From Bacteroidota bacterium (GTDB taxonomy: Bacteria; Bacteroidota; Bacteroidia; NS11-12g; UBA955): a stretch of 43,226 nt of DNA. Within the stretch, counting starts at the first letter, position 1, and each line of letters opens with the position of its first letter. The notes beneath the pieces are model-generated. The model searched no databases and was not told where the DNA came from. It worked only from the letters and a program-made list of their open reading frames with translations. Made by a program: the position numbers and the translations under genes. Shown here one piece after another: positions 1 to 9,372 of this stretch. Location: the NCBI GenBank assembly GCA_024103355.1, contig JAGFIU010000046.1, forward strand, positions 1 to 43,226. Direction: 5' to 3'.

Positions 1-31
1 TAATTGGTGGTTTATGCCAGATTTTTTGTCT

Positions 32-39
32 TAGCTTTG
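32..39 (+). promoter_or_regulatory. Predicted -7 box of the lptD-like gene
   Basis: TAGCTTTG matches the Bacteroidota -7 consensus TAnnTTTG exactly. It lies 40 bases before the TTG start of the downstream gene. No convincing -33 TTTG is visible at the usual spacing, so only the -7 box is called. Confidence 0.5.
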
Positions 40-78
40 CACACTTGATTTTTAAAACGCAATTTTAGAGCCTCAGTT

Positions 79-2691
79 TTGAACCACCTAAAATTTAAGT
101 CTTTTAATATACCTAAGCCCTTGTGGATAACCGCGCTATTAATGGTGTCTTCATTTTTTTTGTTTTCTAATAACTATCAAGTTTCAAGAACCTTTTCAAA
201 AGATTCTTTGATATTTAATTCTATTCCTGATACGTCTATCATAATAGAAAGCAGTTTGCGAAAAAACAAAATGAAAGTTTCTAAAGATGCACTTGATGTT
301 GAGGTTAAATACCAAGCCAAAGATTCGGTTAGACTTGACCTAAGAAACAAAAAGGTATATTTATACGGAGAAGCAAAAGTTGACTACGGAGACATGGCTT
401 TGGCAGCAGCTTATATTGAAATTAAGTTTGAAAATAAAGAATTAAAAGCAAAAGGAAGAATAGATAGCCTCGGTCACTATGTTGATTTACCTGTTTTCAA
501 GGATAATGAGAGGGAAGTAGGTGCTGACACAATGCACTACAACTTTGCCACAAAACGTGGACGTATGCAAGGCGTCAGAATGCAGGAAGGGGAGGGTTAT
601 GTTTTGTGTAACAGGGTTTTCAGAGATAGTTCAGGTGTGATTTTTACGGATATTGGGAAATACACAACTTGTGATTTAGACCATCCTCATTTCTATCTGA
701 ATGCAAGAAAACTTAAAATTATTCCTAATAATAAAATTGTATTTGGCCCTTCCAATCTTGTTGTAGAAGATGTACCCTTGCCGGCTTATTTACCTTTTGG
801 ATTATTTCCAACAAAAAAAGGTCAAACCTCAGGGATTATTATTCCTCAATATGGTTTGAGTGCTTCACGGGGTTATAATTTAACAAATGGAGGCTATTAT
901 TTCCATCTCAGCGACTATTTAGATGAAGCATTAACTTTTGATTTTTATTTTAGAGGAAGTTGGGGTGTTCATTCAAACACTCGATATGCCAAGCGTTATA
1001 AATATAATGGCTCATTGAACCTTGGCTATGCATACAATGTTTTTGGAGAAAAAGGGTTACAAGATTATCGTATTTCACCGGATTATAAGATTAGATGGGT
1101 TCACTCTCAAGATGCAAAAGCTAAACCCGGTACCGGATTTAGTGCAGATGTAGATATTGTTAGTAATCAGTATAACTTAAACAACTCATTTGATGCAAAC
1201 CAAATAGTAGCAAGCCAATATAGATCTTCAGTTTCTTATTCCAAAATGATGTCAGGGGGCAAATACAATCTTAGAATTGGAATGAACCATAGCCAGAATA
1301 CACAAACGAGAGAATTTAATATTGACTTACCTAATATTAATTTTGATATAGCTCGTTTTACTCCTTTTAAGCGTAAAAATACAATCGGTAAACCCCTTTG
1401 GTATGAAACTATTGGACTGAGCTACAATACAAATTTTGCAAATCGGCTTTCAACCTATGATTCACTTTTGAATAATCCTTCTGTTATACATGATTTTAGA
1501 AATGGTATTAGCCATTCCATTCCTATCAGTACTTCATTTAAATTTTTAAATAATCATTTCACCCTAAATCCATTCTTTAATTATAATGAATTCTGGTACT
1601 TCAAAACAATTAGAAAGGAATATAATCCGATTGAGAATAAAGTAAACATTCGTGAAGTTGATGGATTTGCTCGTTCATCCACTTTTTCTGCAAATGCAGG
1701 TATCAATACTCGGATATTTGGAACTTTTAAATTCAAAAGAAATCCCAAAGTTGAAGCAATAAGACACGTAATTACACCATCATTAAACTTTAGTTACAGC
1801 CCTGATTTTTCTTCCACTTGGTTCAATTATTACAGAGATATTCAACTGGACTCGTTTGGGAATATGGGTAGATATTCAATTTTTGAAAATGGAATAAAAG
1901 GTGGTCCAGGAATTGGAAGACAAGGAATAATTGGTCTTACAATCATCAATAATTTGGAATTAAAAAGGATTATTAAAACAGATACCTCGACAGATTATAA
2001 CTATATTAAGCTGATAGAGTCATTCAATATTGATGGTAATTATAACTTCTTAGCTGATAGCTTTAATTTTAGTAATCTTAGATTCAATTTTCGAACAACA
2101 CTCTTTAAAAAGTTATCAGTACAACTCAATGCAGATTTAGATTTATATGCTCGTGAGAATAATAGAAGAGTGAATAAGTTGCAAATTGGAAAAAATGGGA
2201 ATCCGGGTCATTGGAATAGTGCCTATTTTGTCACTTCATTCTCATTAAATCCTGAGGCATTCAAAAATGGAAGACCGGTATATACGCCTCCGGCCGGCAG
2301 GATACTTACCGATCAGGAATGGAGAAATATTGAAATGTACCCTTACAATTATCTCGACTTTAGTGTTCCCTGGAATTTAAACATCAATTACTCGCTTAGG
2401 TATTCTGAAAATTATGGAAGTGCAAAGAGTATTTCAAATCTTTTTAACTTCTCCGGGGATATAAGCCTGACTGAAAATTGGAAAATTGCCATAACCTCAG
2501 GTTATGATGTAACGCAAAATGAAATAGCGTATACTTCTATTGATTTTGTTAGAGATATTCACTGTTGGCAATTTAACTTCAATTGGATACCTCTTGGAGA
2601 AAGAAAAAGTTTCTTTTTTACTCTTAGAGCTAAATCTACTCTCCTTCAAGATTTAAAAATTAATAAAAGAGGGTATTGGTTTGACAGATAA
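79..2691 (+). CDS. lptD: LptD-like outer-membrane LPS assembly protein
   Basis: Predicted LPS-assembly beta-barrel of the outer membrane, 870 residues, close to the usual size of Bacteroidota LptD-like proteins. A basic then hydrophobic N-terminus (about residues 1-30) is a signal peptide. An OstA/LptA-like segment follows at about residues 70-130 (KVYLYGEAKVDYGDMAL). From about residue 270 the sequence is alternating aromatic and polar strands that fit a large barrel, ending in an aromatic residue near the C-terminus (YWFDR). In proteobacteria LptD works with the lipoprotein LptE to insert LPS; no lptE-like gene is visible here. The TTG start at 79 supplies the basic n-region; the alternative ATG at 142 would remove most of it. 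The gene stands alone and converges on dnaK. Family assignment is confident; the exact substrate is inferred. Confidence 0.85.
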   Translation: MNHLKFKSFNIPKPLWITALLMVSSFFLFSNNYQVSRTFSKDSLIFNSIPDTSIIIESSLRKNKMKVSKDALDVEVKYQAKDSVRLDLRNKKVYLYGEAKVDYGDMALAAAYIEIKFENKELKAKGRIDSLGHYVDLPVFKDNEREVGADTMHYNFATKRGRMQGVRMQEGEGYVLCNRVFRDSSGVIFTDIGKYTTCDLDHPHFYLNARKLKIIPNNKIVFGPSNLVVEDVPLPAYLPFGLFPTKKGQTSGIIIPQYGLSASRGYNLTNGGYYFHLSDYLDEALTFDFYFRGSWGVHSNTRYAKRYKYNGSLNLGYAYNVFGEKGLQDYRISPDYKIRWVHSQDAKAKPGTGFSADVDIVSNQYNLNNSFDANQIVASQYRSSVSYSKMMSGGKYNLRIGMNHSQNTQTREFNIDLPNINFDIARFTPFKRKNTIGKPLWYETIGLSYNTNFANRLSTYDSLLNNPSVIHDFRNGISHSIPISTSFKFLNNHFTLNPFFNYNEFWYFKTIRKEYNPIENKVNIREVDGFARSSTFSANAGINTRIFGTFKFKRNPKVEAIRHVITPSLNFSYSPDFSSTWFNYYRDIQLDSFGNMGRYSIFENGIKGGPGIGRQGIIGLTIINNLELKRIIKTDTSTDYNYIKLIESFNIDGNYNFLADSFNFSNLRFNFRTTLFKKLSVQLNADLDLYARENNRRVNKLQIGKNGNPGHWNSAYFVTSFSLNPEAFKNGRPVYTPPAGRILTDQEWRNIEMYPYNYLDFSVPWNLNINYSLRYSENYGSAKSISNLFNFSGDISLTENWKIAITSGYDVTQNEIAYTSIDFVRDIHCWQFNFNWIPLGERKSFFFTLRAKSTLLQDLKINKRGYWFDR

Positions 2692-2705
2692 GAGCGTATC
2701 TGACT

Positions 2706-2743
2706 AAAAAAAATCCCCTTACACGTTCGTGTAAGGGGATTTT
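2706..2743. terminator. Bidirectional intrinsic terminator between lptD and dnaK
   Basis: A perfect 12-bp stem (ATCCCCTTACAC at 2713-2724 pairing with 2729-2740) closes a GTTC loop. It is flanked by an A-run on the left and a T-run on the right, so it can end transcripts from both converging genes. Confidence 0.9.
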
Positions 2744-2764
2744 AACACTATATAAAAAGAAAAA

Positions 2765-4660
2765 TTATTTTACTTCTTCGTAGTCAACATCCTGAACATT
2801 GTTGGCACCGCCATTGTCATTGTTTGGCTGGTGGTTTTCAGGATTTGGATTATTTTGCTGTGCATTATACATATCTTGAGAAGCAGCTTCCCATGCTTTA
2901 TTTAAAGCCTCAGAAGCGGGGTCAAGAGCTGCAATATTCTTATCAGCATGTGCTTTTTTCAATTCAGCAAGTGCAGATTCAATAGTACCTTTCTTTTCGG
3001 CCGGAATCTTGTCTCCATACTCTTTAAGATTCTTTTCAGAAGTAAAGATAAGCGTGTCTGCAACATTGAGTTTATCAATTTCTTCTTTCGCTTTTTTGTC
3101 TGCTTCTGCATTTGCTTCAGCTTCTTTTTTCATACGCTCGATTTCCTCTTTGCTCAAACCTGATGACCCTTCAATGCGAATGTGTTGTTCTTTGTTGGTT
3201 CCTTTGTCGCGTGCGTGAACGTTTAGAATTCCGTTTGCATCAATATCAAATGTAACTTCGATTTGAGGCACACCTCTTGGAGATGGTGGTATTCCATCTA
3301 AAGTAAATCTGCCAATGCTCTTGTTATCACGTGCCATAGAGCGTTCACCTTGCAATACATGGATTTCTACTTGTGGCTGATTATCTGCTGCGGTAGAGAA
3401 TACTTCACTTTTCTTAGTTGGAATAGTAGTGTTGGCATCAATTAATTTGGTGAAAATGCCTCCCATTGTTTCAATTCCAAGTGAAAGAGGGGTTACGTCA
3501 AGAAGCAATACATCTTTCACATCACCGGCTAGCACTCCACCTTGAATTGCAGCACCGATAGCTACCACCTCATCAGGATTCACACCTTTTGATGGTGCTT
3601 TGCCAAAGAATTTCTCTACTGCTTGTTGAATTGCAGGGATACGAGTAGAACCTCCTACCAAAATCACTTCGTCAATATCAGCGGTTGTGTAACCTGCATT
3701 TTTGAGTGCTGATTTACAAGGTTCGATTGTTCTTTGAATCAAATCATCCACTAATTGCTCAAATTTAGCTCTTGTTAGATTTGTTACAAGGTGTTTTGCA
3801 ACTCCGTCAATGGCGGTGATATATGGAAGATTTATCTCAGTAGCAGCAGAGGATGATAACTCAATCTTGGCTTTCTCAGCGGCTTCTTTAAGACGTTGCA
3901 TAGCTGTTGGGTCTTTAGAGATGTCAATGCCAGGATTGTCTTTTTTAAATTCTTCAACTAACCAATCAATAATTCTGTGGTCAAAATCATCTCCTCCTAA
4001 GTGGGTATCTCCGTCAGTTGACTTTACTTCAAACACTCCATCGCCAAGCTCAAGAATAGACACGTCATGTGTACCTCCTCCGCAGTCAAACACTGCAATC
4101 TTCATGTCTTTATGTCTTTTATCTAATCCGTAAGAAAGAGCGGCAGCAGTAGGCTCGTTAATAATCCTGCGAACTTTTAATCCTGCAATTTCTCCTGCTT
4201 CTTTCGTAGCTTGTCTTTGAGCATCGTTAAAATATGCAGGTACGGTGATAACAGCTTCTGAAACAGTAGTTCCAAGGTAATCCTCTGCGGTCTTCTTCAT
4301 TTTTTGAAGAATGATTGCTGAAATTTCTTGAGCAGAATATTTTCTGTCTCCAATTTCAATACGAGGAGTGTTGTTTTCACCTTTTACAACTTTGTAAGGC
4401 ACCCTTGCAATCTCTTTACCTACTTGATCATAGGTATTACCCATAAATCTTTTAATGGAAAAAATGGTGTTTTGTGGGTTTGTGATAGCCTGACGTTTGG
4501 CAGGGTCACCCACTTTTCTCTCACCGTCTTTCAAAAATCCAATCACAGAAGGTGTGGTTCTTTTACCTTCTGAATTGGGGATTACAACGGGCTCGTTTCC
4601 TTCCATAACAGAAACACAAGAGTTTGTAGTTCCTAAGTCAATTCCAATTATTTTGCTCAT
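2765..4660 (-). CDS. dnaK: Chaperone DnaK (Hsp70)
   Basis: ATP-dependent cytoplasmic Hsp70 that binds unfolded segments of client proteins, normally with DnaJ and GrpE. It has 631 residues, full length. Visible signatures are the phosphate-1 loop GIDLGTTNS at residues 5-13, [11 protein letters not shown] near 147, [12 protein letters not shown] near 167, a phosphate-2 loop written [11 protein letters not shown] near 191 (Cys where many DnaKs have Leu), and the interdomain linker before [10 protein letters not shown] near 388. The C-terminus is the acidic DVDYEEVK type. The gene is monocistronic: neither dnaJ nor grpE adjoins it. The 131-base upstream gap has no CIRCE repeat; it carries four TCTGNCA-type elements and a sigma-54-like sequence, described separately. 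The ATG follows directly from homology. Confidence 0.98.
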   Translation of the reverse strand: MSKIIGIDLGTTNSCVSVMEGNEPVVIPNSEGKRTTPSVIGFLKDGERKVGDPAKRQAITNPQNTIFSIKRFMGNTYDQVGKEIARVPYKVVKGENNTPRIEIGDRKYSAQEISAIILQKMKKTAEDYLGTTVSEAVITVPAYFNDAQRQATKEAGEIAGLKVRRIINEPTAAALSYGLDKRHKDMKIAVFDCGGGTHDVSILELGDGVFEVKSTDGDTHLGGDDFDHRIIDWLVEEFKKDNPGIDISKDPTAMQRLKEAAEKAKIELSSSAATEINLPYITAIDGVAKHLVTNLTRAKFEQLVDDLIQRTIEPCKSALKNAGYTTADIDEVILVGGSTRIPAIQQAVEKFFGKAPSKGVNPDEVVAIGAAIQGGVLAGDVKDVLLLDVTPLSLGIETMGGIFTKLIDANTTIPTKKSEVFSTAADNQPQVEIHVLQGERSMARDNKSIGRFTLDGIPPSPRGVPQIEVTFDIDANGILNVHARDKGTNKEQHIRIEGSSGLSKEEIERMKKEAEANAEADKKAKEEIDKLNVADTLIFTSEKNLKEYGDKIPAEKKGTIESALAELKKAHADKNIAALDPASEALNKAWEAASQDMYNAQQNNPNPENHQPNNDNGGANNVQDVDYEEVK

Positions 4661-4686
4661 TTGCTATTTGATTTTTCATCTGTTTC

Positions 4687-4701
4687 TCAACCATTATGCC
4701 A
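4687..4701 (-). promoter_or_regulatory. Sigma-54-like promoter candidate of dnaK
   Basis: Read on the minus strand, TGGCATAATGGTTGA fits the -24/-12 pattern TGGCAYR-N4-TTGCW, with A in place of the usual C after TTG. The G of TTG is 28 bases before the dnaK start codon, which would give an untranslated leader of about 16 bases. No TAnnTTTG box is seen at this distance. The same architecture precedes htpG. Sigma-54 use is an inference from the motif. Confidence 0.45.
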
Positions 4702-4704
4702 TCA

Positions 4705-4770
4705 AGTCAGAATAGACTTTTTGGCTGTCAGAAATGATGCTTACTTGTCAGAATGGCACATTTGGCAGAA
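4705..4770 (-). repeat. Four tandem TCTGNCA-type elements upstream of dnaK
   Basis: On the minus strand, reading towards dnaK, the elements are TTCTGCCA (core at 4763-4770), ATTCTGACA (4746-4754), TTTCTGACA (4726-4734) and ATTCTGACT (4705-4713). Spacings are about 17, 20 and 21 bases, so all lie on roughly the same face of the helix. All have the same orientation. Similar elements precede htpG at 35372-35443. They look like tandem sites for an activator or repressor; the protein is unknown. Confidence 0.6.
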
Positions 4771-4791
4771 AATTAAGACTTATTAAGCGAA

Positions 4792-5685
4792 TTATCGTGT
4801 CAGAACCGCATATACAAACCGAATCATGTTGGTAATAGGATTTCTGGTAAAGACTTTTTTGGTAATCGTGTCTTCTATTGATTGGGTAAGGGCAGGAGAG
4901 TGTAATAAAATATTGTGGTGATTTCTGAGCGGATGTGATTCAAGCAGAAACTTTTGGTCAGAAGCTTTGGTATGTGTAGAGTTGTCTCCAAAGCCAATGT
5001 TGACAACCAAATTGTCTGATGGAGAGACCGATTTAAGTCCTTGTACCCAATTCAAATATTGGTTTTGGAAATCCCAAGTGTCAATTTTGTTTTTATGTGT
5101 AAGCAGCAGGTTTCTGTACCAGAGTAGTTTGTTGTTGAGATTGCCCGGTACTAAATCGAAACGAAATTTGTAATCTTTCAAAGGAGTGGTGGTGTAATTG
5201 TCCCATACTCTTTTCCAAGTTGCCCAGCCCCAAATATGAGAATAACTGATTAGAATATGATTTTGTTGAATTTGCTTGTCAAACTCAACCAATGTGAAAC
5301 CTGACACATGTCCTACCGTCACATCCTTTTCATAGAGTTTTAGCATATTGGAGCAAAATACAAAGAAATCATCATTGGGCAGGCAATCATCTTCTAAAAT
5401 TATACCTTGTTCCGTGTGCTCAAAAAACCAAGTAATGGCAGAAGACACAGCGAGTTTGCATCCTAAATTCTGAGTGCGATAAAGGGTGTGCAGTTTACAT
5501 TCCCAGTCTATATTGAATATAGCTTTGACTTGTTCAACCGTTTTGGCTTCTTGTGTATTTCTGGGACCGTCAACAGCGACAAAGAGTTGAGCCGGTTTGG
5601 CTTTTTTGATTTGGTCAAAAACCCGTGTCGTCTGTGCAGGACGGTTAAATGCAATGAGTAGGACAGGAGCAATGTAGTCAGCCAT
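4792..5685 (-). CDS. HlpA-like glycosyltransferase-fold protein
   Basis: Predicted nucleotide-sugar transferase of the GT-A fold, of the kind often annotated as HlpA or hemolytic protein in Bacteroidota. The N-terminus PVLLIAFNRP with VFDQIKKAKPAQLFVAVDGPRN fits the nucleotide-binding half of a family 2-like transferase. ILEDDCLPNDDFF near residues 94-106 carries the acidic cluster expected for metal and donor binding, and SHIWGWATWKRVW is a conserved aromatic acceptor-side motif. It has 297 residues from the ATG at 5685; a TTG at 5715 would add ten residues unlike the family, so the ATG is preferred. No signal peptide is seen, so it should be cytoplasmic. It sits head to head with an FkbM methyltransferase gene, which suggests surface-glycan work. 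Donor and acceptor cannot be read from sequence. Confidence 0.75.
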   Translation of the reverse strand: MADYIAPVLLIAFNRPAQTTRVFDQIKKAKPAQLFVAVDGPRNTQEAKTVEQVKAIFNIDWECKLHTLYRTQNLGCKLAVSSAITWFFEHTEQGIILEDDCLPNDDFFVFCSNMLKLYEKDVTVGHVSGFTLVEFDKQIQQNHILISYSHIWGWATWKRVWDNYTTTPLKDYKFRFDLVPGNLNNKLLWYRNLLLTHKNKIDTWDFQNQYLNWVQGLKSVSPSDNLVVNIGFGDNSTHTKASDQKFLLESHPLRNHHNILLHSPALTQSIEDTITKKVFTRNPITNMIRFVYAVLTR

Positions 5686-5757
5686 AGCGGGCGTTTTAGG
5701 GGCGGCAAGATACAACTGATTTTTTACGATAGTGTTTATAGTATAAGAAATTTACTT

Positions 5758-5765
5758 TAACTTTG
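5758..5765 (+). promoter_or_regulatory. Predicted -7 box of the FkbM-T9SS operon
   Basis: TAACTTTG matches TAnnTTTG and lies 12 bases before the ATG at 5778, which implies a very short leader. It would drive the FkbM methyltransferase and the following surface-protein gene. Confidence 0.55.
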
Positions 5766-5777
5766 TAAAAGCAAATT

Positions 5778-6482
5778 ATGATGTTTAAGAATTTAAAAAA
5801 GAAGTTGTTACGAATCTTGCCGATTCACTACTATAAGATTAAAAGATGGTATTCTCAAGAGGGAGAGGATGCCATAATTCAAACATATTTTGAAGATATA
5901 GGAATGAAAAGAAAAGGATTTTATGTAGATATTGGTGCACATCATCCCATCAGGTTTTCAAATACTCATTTGTTGTATAAAAGCGGTTGGAAAGGGTTAA
6001 ACTTTGAACCTAATGTATCAAGCGGTAGGGCGTTTAAACTCTTCCGAAGAAGAGATAAAACAGTCCACATAGGAATTGGAAATGAAGAGTGTGAAAAAGA
6101 CTTTTATGTGTTTGATGAACCAGCGATTAATAGTTTTGACAAAGCTGTTTCAGAAGACCGGGATAAAGAAAGTCCTTACAAACTTATAAAAGTTATAAAA
6201 ATACCCATAATGAGATTGGAAACGGCACTTGACAAATATTTGCCCAAGAATCAGAAAATTGATTTAATGTCCATAGATGTTGAGGGATTGGATTTAGAGG
6301 TAATGAAAAGCAATAATTGGGAGAAGTATAAACCCAATATGTTGTTGGTGGAAGATTTGGATTTTGACTTTGAAAATCTGCAATCATCAGAGGTTTGGAA
6401 TTTCCTTAAAAAGCAGGATTACAAGATTTATGCAAAAACCCACAGGACATTAGTGTTTGTGAGTAATAAAATCGAAAAATAA
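5778..6482 (+). CDS. FkbM family methyltransferase
   Basis: Predicted SAM-dependent O-methyltransferase, commonly acting on sugars of surface glycans in this family. It has 234 residues. The core shows the family pattern: SQEGEDAIIQTYF near residue 27, the SAM-binding loop GFYVDIGAHHPIRFSNTHLL near residues 47-66, GWKGLNFEPN with the acidic SAM-ribose contact near 70-79, and DLMSIDVEGLDLEVM near 160, which is the hallmark IDVEG motif. There is no signal peptide, so it acts in the cytoplasm. An ATG immediately follows the chosen one and either could be used. Only seven bases separate its stop from the large T9SS gene downstream, so the two are probably one transcript. Family is confident; the methylated substrate is unknown. 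Confidence 0.88.
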   Translation: MMFKNLKKKLLRILPIHYYKIKRWYSQEGEDAIIQTYFEDIGMKRKGFYVDIGAHHPIRFSNTHLLYKSGWKGLNFEPNVSSGRAFKLFRRRDKTVHIGIGNEECEKDFYVFDEPAINSFDKAVSEDRDKESPYKLIKVIKIPIMRLETALDKYLPKNQKIDLMSIDVEGLDLEVMKSNNWEKYKPNMLLVEDLDFDFENLQSSEVWNFLKKQDYKIYAKTHRTLVFVSNKIEK

Positions 6483-6489
6483 AACCAAC

Positions 6490-9363
6490 ATGAAGAAGAT
6501 ACTTTTATTGGCTGTTTTGATACTTAACATCAATAAGGTATACTCTCAATTTGACACCCTTTTTTGGTTTGTTGCACCCGAGGTTCTGAATTATGGATAT
6601 GATTTTGACAGACCTATTGTTTTCAGAATATCGACTGAGAATTTTGCAAGTACCGTTACTATTGATTTTCCCGCTAATCCTCTATTAACCCCTTATGTGA
6701 TCAACATCGGTGCAAATAACACTCTAACACAAGATGTTACGACTTATATAAACGATTTAGAAAATATCCAGCCCAATCAGGTATTAAACAAAGGAATAAG
6801 GATTAGAGCAACACAACCTGTGAGCGTCTACTATGAAGTAGTAAGTTCTATCCAATCTTTTTGCACATATTGTAGCCCAGATATTTTCACACTAAAAGGA
6901 CAAAAGGCATTAGGTACTAAGTTTTATATCCCTTTTCAAACTGTATATCCTAACGGTACAAGCGGTTCTTATGCTGCTTTTGACATAGTAGCAACAGAAG
7001 ACAATACATTTGTTACCATAACACCAAGTCAAAATATTGTGGGAGCAACAGCAGGAAACCCACTTACAGTTGTATTAAACAAGGGGCAAACATTTTCTGC
7101 AAGATCATCTTCTCAACAAGGCAATTTAAAACCGAGTGGTTCTAAGGTAATATCAAACAAACCGATTGCGATAACTATTAAAGACGATTTGGTTTTAATA
7201 TCATCTTGTCAGGACTTGGCGGGCGACCAACTTGTTCCTGTTGATTATACTGGTACAGAATATATTGTGGTAAAAGGAAATCTAAATCCCTTTGACATAG
7301 TTTCAATTTTGGCAACGGAAGACAATACAAATGTCGTCATTAACGGAACTTCGGTAGCAACTTTGAATGAGGGACAAACCTTTACATACAATCTCACTAT
7401 CAACTGTATTTATATCCAAACAACAAAAAAAACGTATGTAATTCATTTGACGGGAACGGGGTGTGAGGGTTCGTTAGCGGTTATTCCAGCTTTGTTCTTT
7501 TCATGTATCAAGCAATATGGTTTTACACGCCCTTCCGCTGATGATTTGTTTTTGTTTGTGATAGTAAAAAACGGTGGCGAGGGGAGTTTTGTGTTAAACG
7601 GTAACAGCACTCTGTTTATACCTGCTGATTTTTCAAATGTCCCCAATACAGGAGGACTTTACAAATACGCTAAAAAATCTTTCAATACTTCCACAGTACC
7701 TTCTAATGCAGGAAGTTTAATCAGAAATACAACACACCCTTTTCAGTTTGCATTACTAAATGGTAGAAATTCCGCAGGTGGTTCTCGCTATGCTTATTTC
7801 TCAAATTTTGAGGGCGAAAATAATGAAGTAGATATTTCAGCCGAAAAAGCCGCACTTTGCGAGGGCGACACAATCCGTTTATATGGTCAAACTCTTGACC
7901 CCAATACCGTTAGTTGGACAGGTCCCAATGGCTTTACTTCCAATCAACTCAATATTGTTATTCCCAATGTATCGCCTGTTCATGCAGGCTACTATGTATT
8001 CACAACTTCCGCCCCTGCTTGCGGTTCCGGCAAAGATTCTGTTTATATAACTATCGCCTCCAAACCCATCAAACCCACAGTGAGTTCCAATCTCCCCGTT
8101 TGTTTGGGAGAAAAACTAATCTTAAAAATCACAAATAAACCCGGATTTGCTCATACTGTATCGTGGGATAAAGGTGCAAAAAGAGCTATTGGCATTGACG
8201 ATTCATTGGTTTTTTATCCCACATTTCAGTCAGACGAAGCTGTGTATTCCGTACAATACCGTTCAGTCAGCAACGGTTGTTTGAGCGATACCGCACAAAT
8301 CAAAGTGTCTCTGTTGCCCTTACCCGACAAGCCCTCTATTACTTCTACTGCTACCAAGTATTGCGAATTTGACCATGTTGTCATCAGCAATAAAACGACT
8401 GTGCCACTAAGCACACAGTTTTCATGGAAAGGCGAACATGGGTTCTCGTCAAACCTTCGAAATATGATTGATTTAGACAGCATTAGAACCGGACAATCGG
8501 GTTGGTATAAACTCACCTTGATTGACAGCAATGGATGCAAGAACGAGAGTGATTTGATTTATATTGACGTTATCCCTTATCCTGATTTGAGCAATGTATC
8601 CATTAGGTCAAATAGCCCTATTTGTTCTGGAGAGCCACTGAATCTCAAAGTACTTAATATAGATAGTAGTTTGGCAGTCAAATGGAAAGGTCCGTCAGGT
8701 TTTAGTTCAACATTGAAAGACATACTAATTCCAAATACCACCACTGCCATGTCAGGGATATACAAACTAAGTGTGAGCCGTGATATTTGTGAATTTTCAG
8801 ACACCTTGCAAACAGCTGTTTTAGTTAGACAAACACCCCGTGCGGATTTTGATTTTTTCCCTGCCATAGCGCGTACAGGACGCAATATTCACTTTATTAA
8901 TAAGAGTTCTTTTGCTGCTGCTTATGAATGGAATTTTGGAGATTTCTCTGACCATTCGCCAGCCATTAACCCTGACCATATTTATGAACGTGAGGAAAGA
9001 TTGTATATAACACTGATTGCATACAATATCGATTCTACTTGCATAGATTCTTCTGTCAAAAGACTGGATGTGTATAACTCCGAAGAAGGAGTGTATGTTC
9101 CAAGTGCTTTTTCTCCAAACAATGACGGGAATAATGATATCTTTAAAGTAGTAGCAACAGGGGTAAAATTTGAAATTACATTAGAAGTTTATAATCGCTG
9201 GGGAGGTCTGATATTTAAAACGGAAGATGCTCGAAATATTGGTTGGGACGGAACCAACAGTGACATTCCGTGTCAGGAAGGGGTGTACATGTATGTTGTG
9301 CGATACATAAGCCTTGAAGATAAAGCTATTGTTACCTCCGGCACGGTTACTTTGTTGAGATAA
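6490..9363 (+). CDS. T9SS type B surface protein with IgGFc-binding and PKD domains
   Basis: Large secreted surface protein of 957 residues. A signal peptide occupies about residues 1-20, cleaved after a YSQ motif. The next ~425 residues resemble the IgGFc-binding N-terminal domain (repeated ATEDNT-type turns at about 165 and 277, and paired cysteines around 250 and 305). From about 447 to 780 there are three or four Ig-like domains, each opening with a Cys-x-GE/GD motif. A PKD domain follows at about 784-860 (YEWNFGDFSDHSP). The C-terminus is the CHU_C or gliding-motility type B sorting domain, with VPSAFSPNNDGNNDIF near 869 and YNRWGGLIF, which marks export by T9SS. The gene follows the FkbM methyltransferase by seven bases. 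A role in adhesion is inferred; binding of IgG is only a family name. Confidence 0.85.
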   Translation: MKKILLLAVLILNINKVYSQFDTLFWFVAPEVLNYGYDFDRPIVFRISTENFASTVTIDFPANPLLTPYVINIGANNTLTQDVTTYINDLENIQPNQVLNKGIRIRATQPVSVYYEVVSSIQSFCTYCSPDIFTLKGQKALGTKFYIPFQTVYPNGTSGSYAAFDIVATEDNTFVTITPSQNIVGATAGNPLTVVLNKGQTFSARSSSQQGNLKPSGSKVISNKPIAITIKDDLVLISSCQDLAGDQLVPVDYTGTEYIVVKGNLNPFDIVSILATEDNTNVVINGTSVATLNEGQTFTYNLTINCIYIQTTKKTYVIHLTGTGCEGSLAVIPALFFSCIKQYGFTRPSADDLFLFVIVKNGGEGSFVLNGNSTLFIPADFSNVPNTGGLYKYAKKSFNTSTVPSNAGSLIRNTTHPFQFALLNGRNSAGGSRYAYFSNFEGENNEVDISAEKAALCEGDTIRLYGQTLDPNTVSWTGPNGFTSNQLNIVIPNVSPVHAGYYVFTTSAPACGSGKDSVYITIASKPIKPTVSSNLPVCLGEKLILKITNKPGFAHTVSWDKGAKRAIGIDDSLVFYPTFQSDEAVYSVQYRSVSNGCLSDTAQIKVSLLPLPDKPSITSTATKYCEFDHVVISNKTTVPLSTQFSWKGEHGFSSNLRNMIDLDSIRTGQSGWYKLTLIDSNGCKNESDLIYIDVIPYPDLSNVSIRSNSPICSGEPLNLKVLNIDSSLAVKWKGPSGFSSTLKDILIPNTTTAMSGIYKLSVSRDICEFSDTLQTAVLVRQTPRADFDFFPAIARTGRNIHFINKSSFAAAYEWNFGDFSDHSPAINPDHIYEREERLYITLIAYNIDSTCIDSSVKRLDVYNSEEGVYVPSAFSPNNDGNNDIFKVVATGVKFEITLEVYNRWGGLIFKTEDARNIGWDGTNSDIPCQEGVYMYVVRYISLEDKAIVTSGTVTLLR

Positions 9364-9372
9364 AATCGCACA

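Noticed and set aside
3810-4133. 107-codon open frame antisense to dnaK
   Set aside because: Shadow of dnaK.
4754-4767. TGGCACATTTGGCA upstream of dnaK on the plus strand, resembling a sigma-54 promoter
   Set aside because: The GG to GC distance is 10 instead of 12 bases and the orientation runs away from dnaK towards a gene on the other strand; the better match is the minus-strand sequence at 4687-4701.
4661-4791. Search for CIRCE (TTAGCACTC-N9-GAGTGCTAA) before dnaK
   Set aside because: No such repeat is present here or before htpG.
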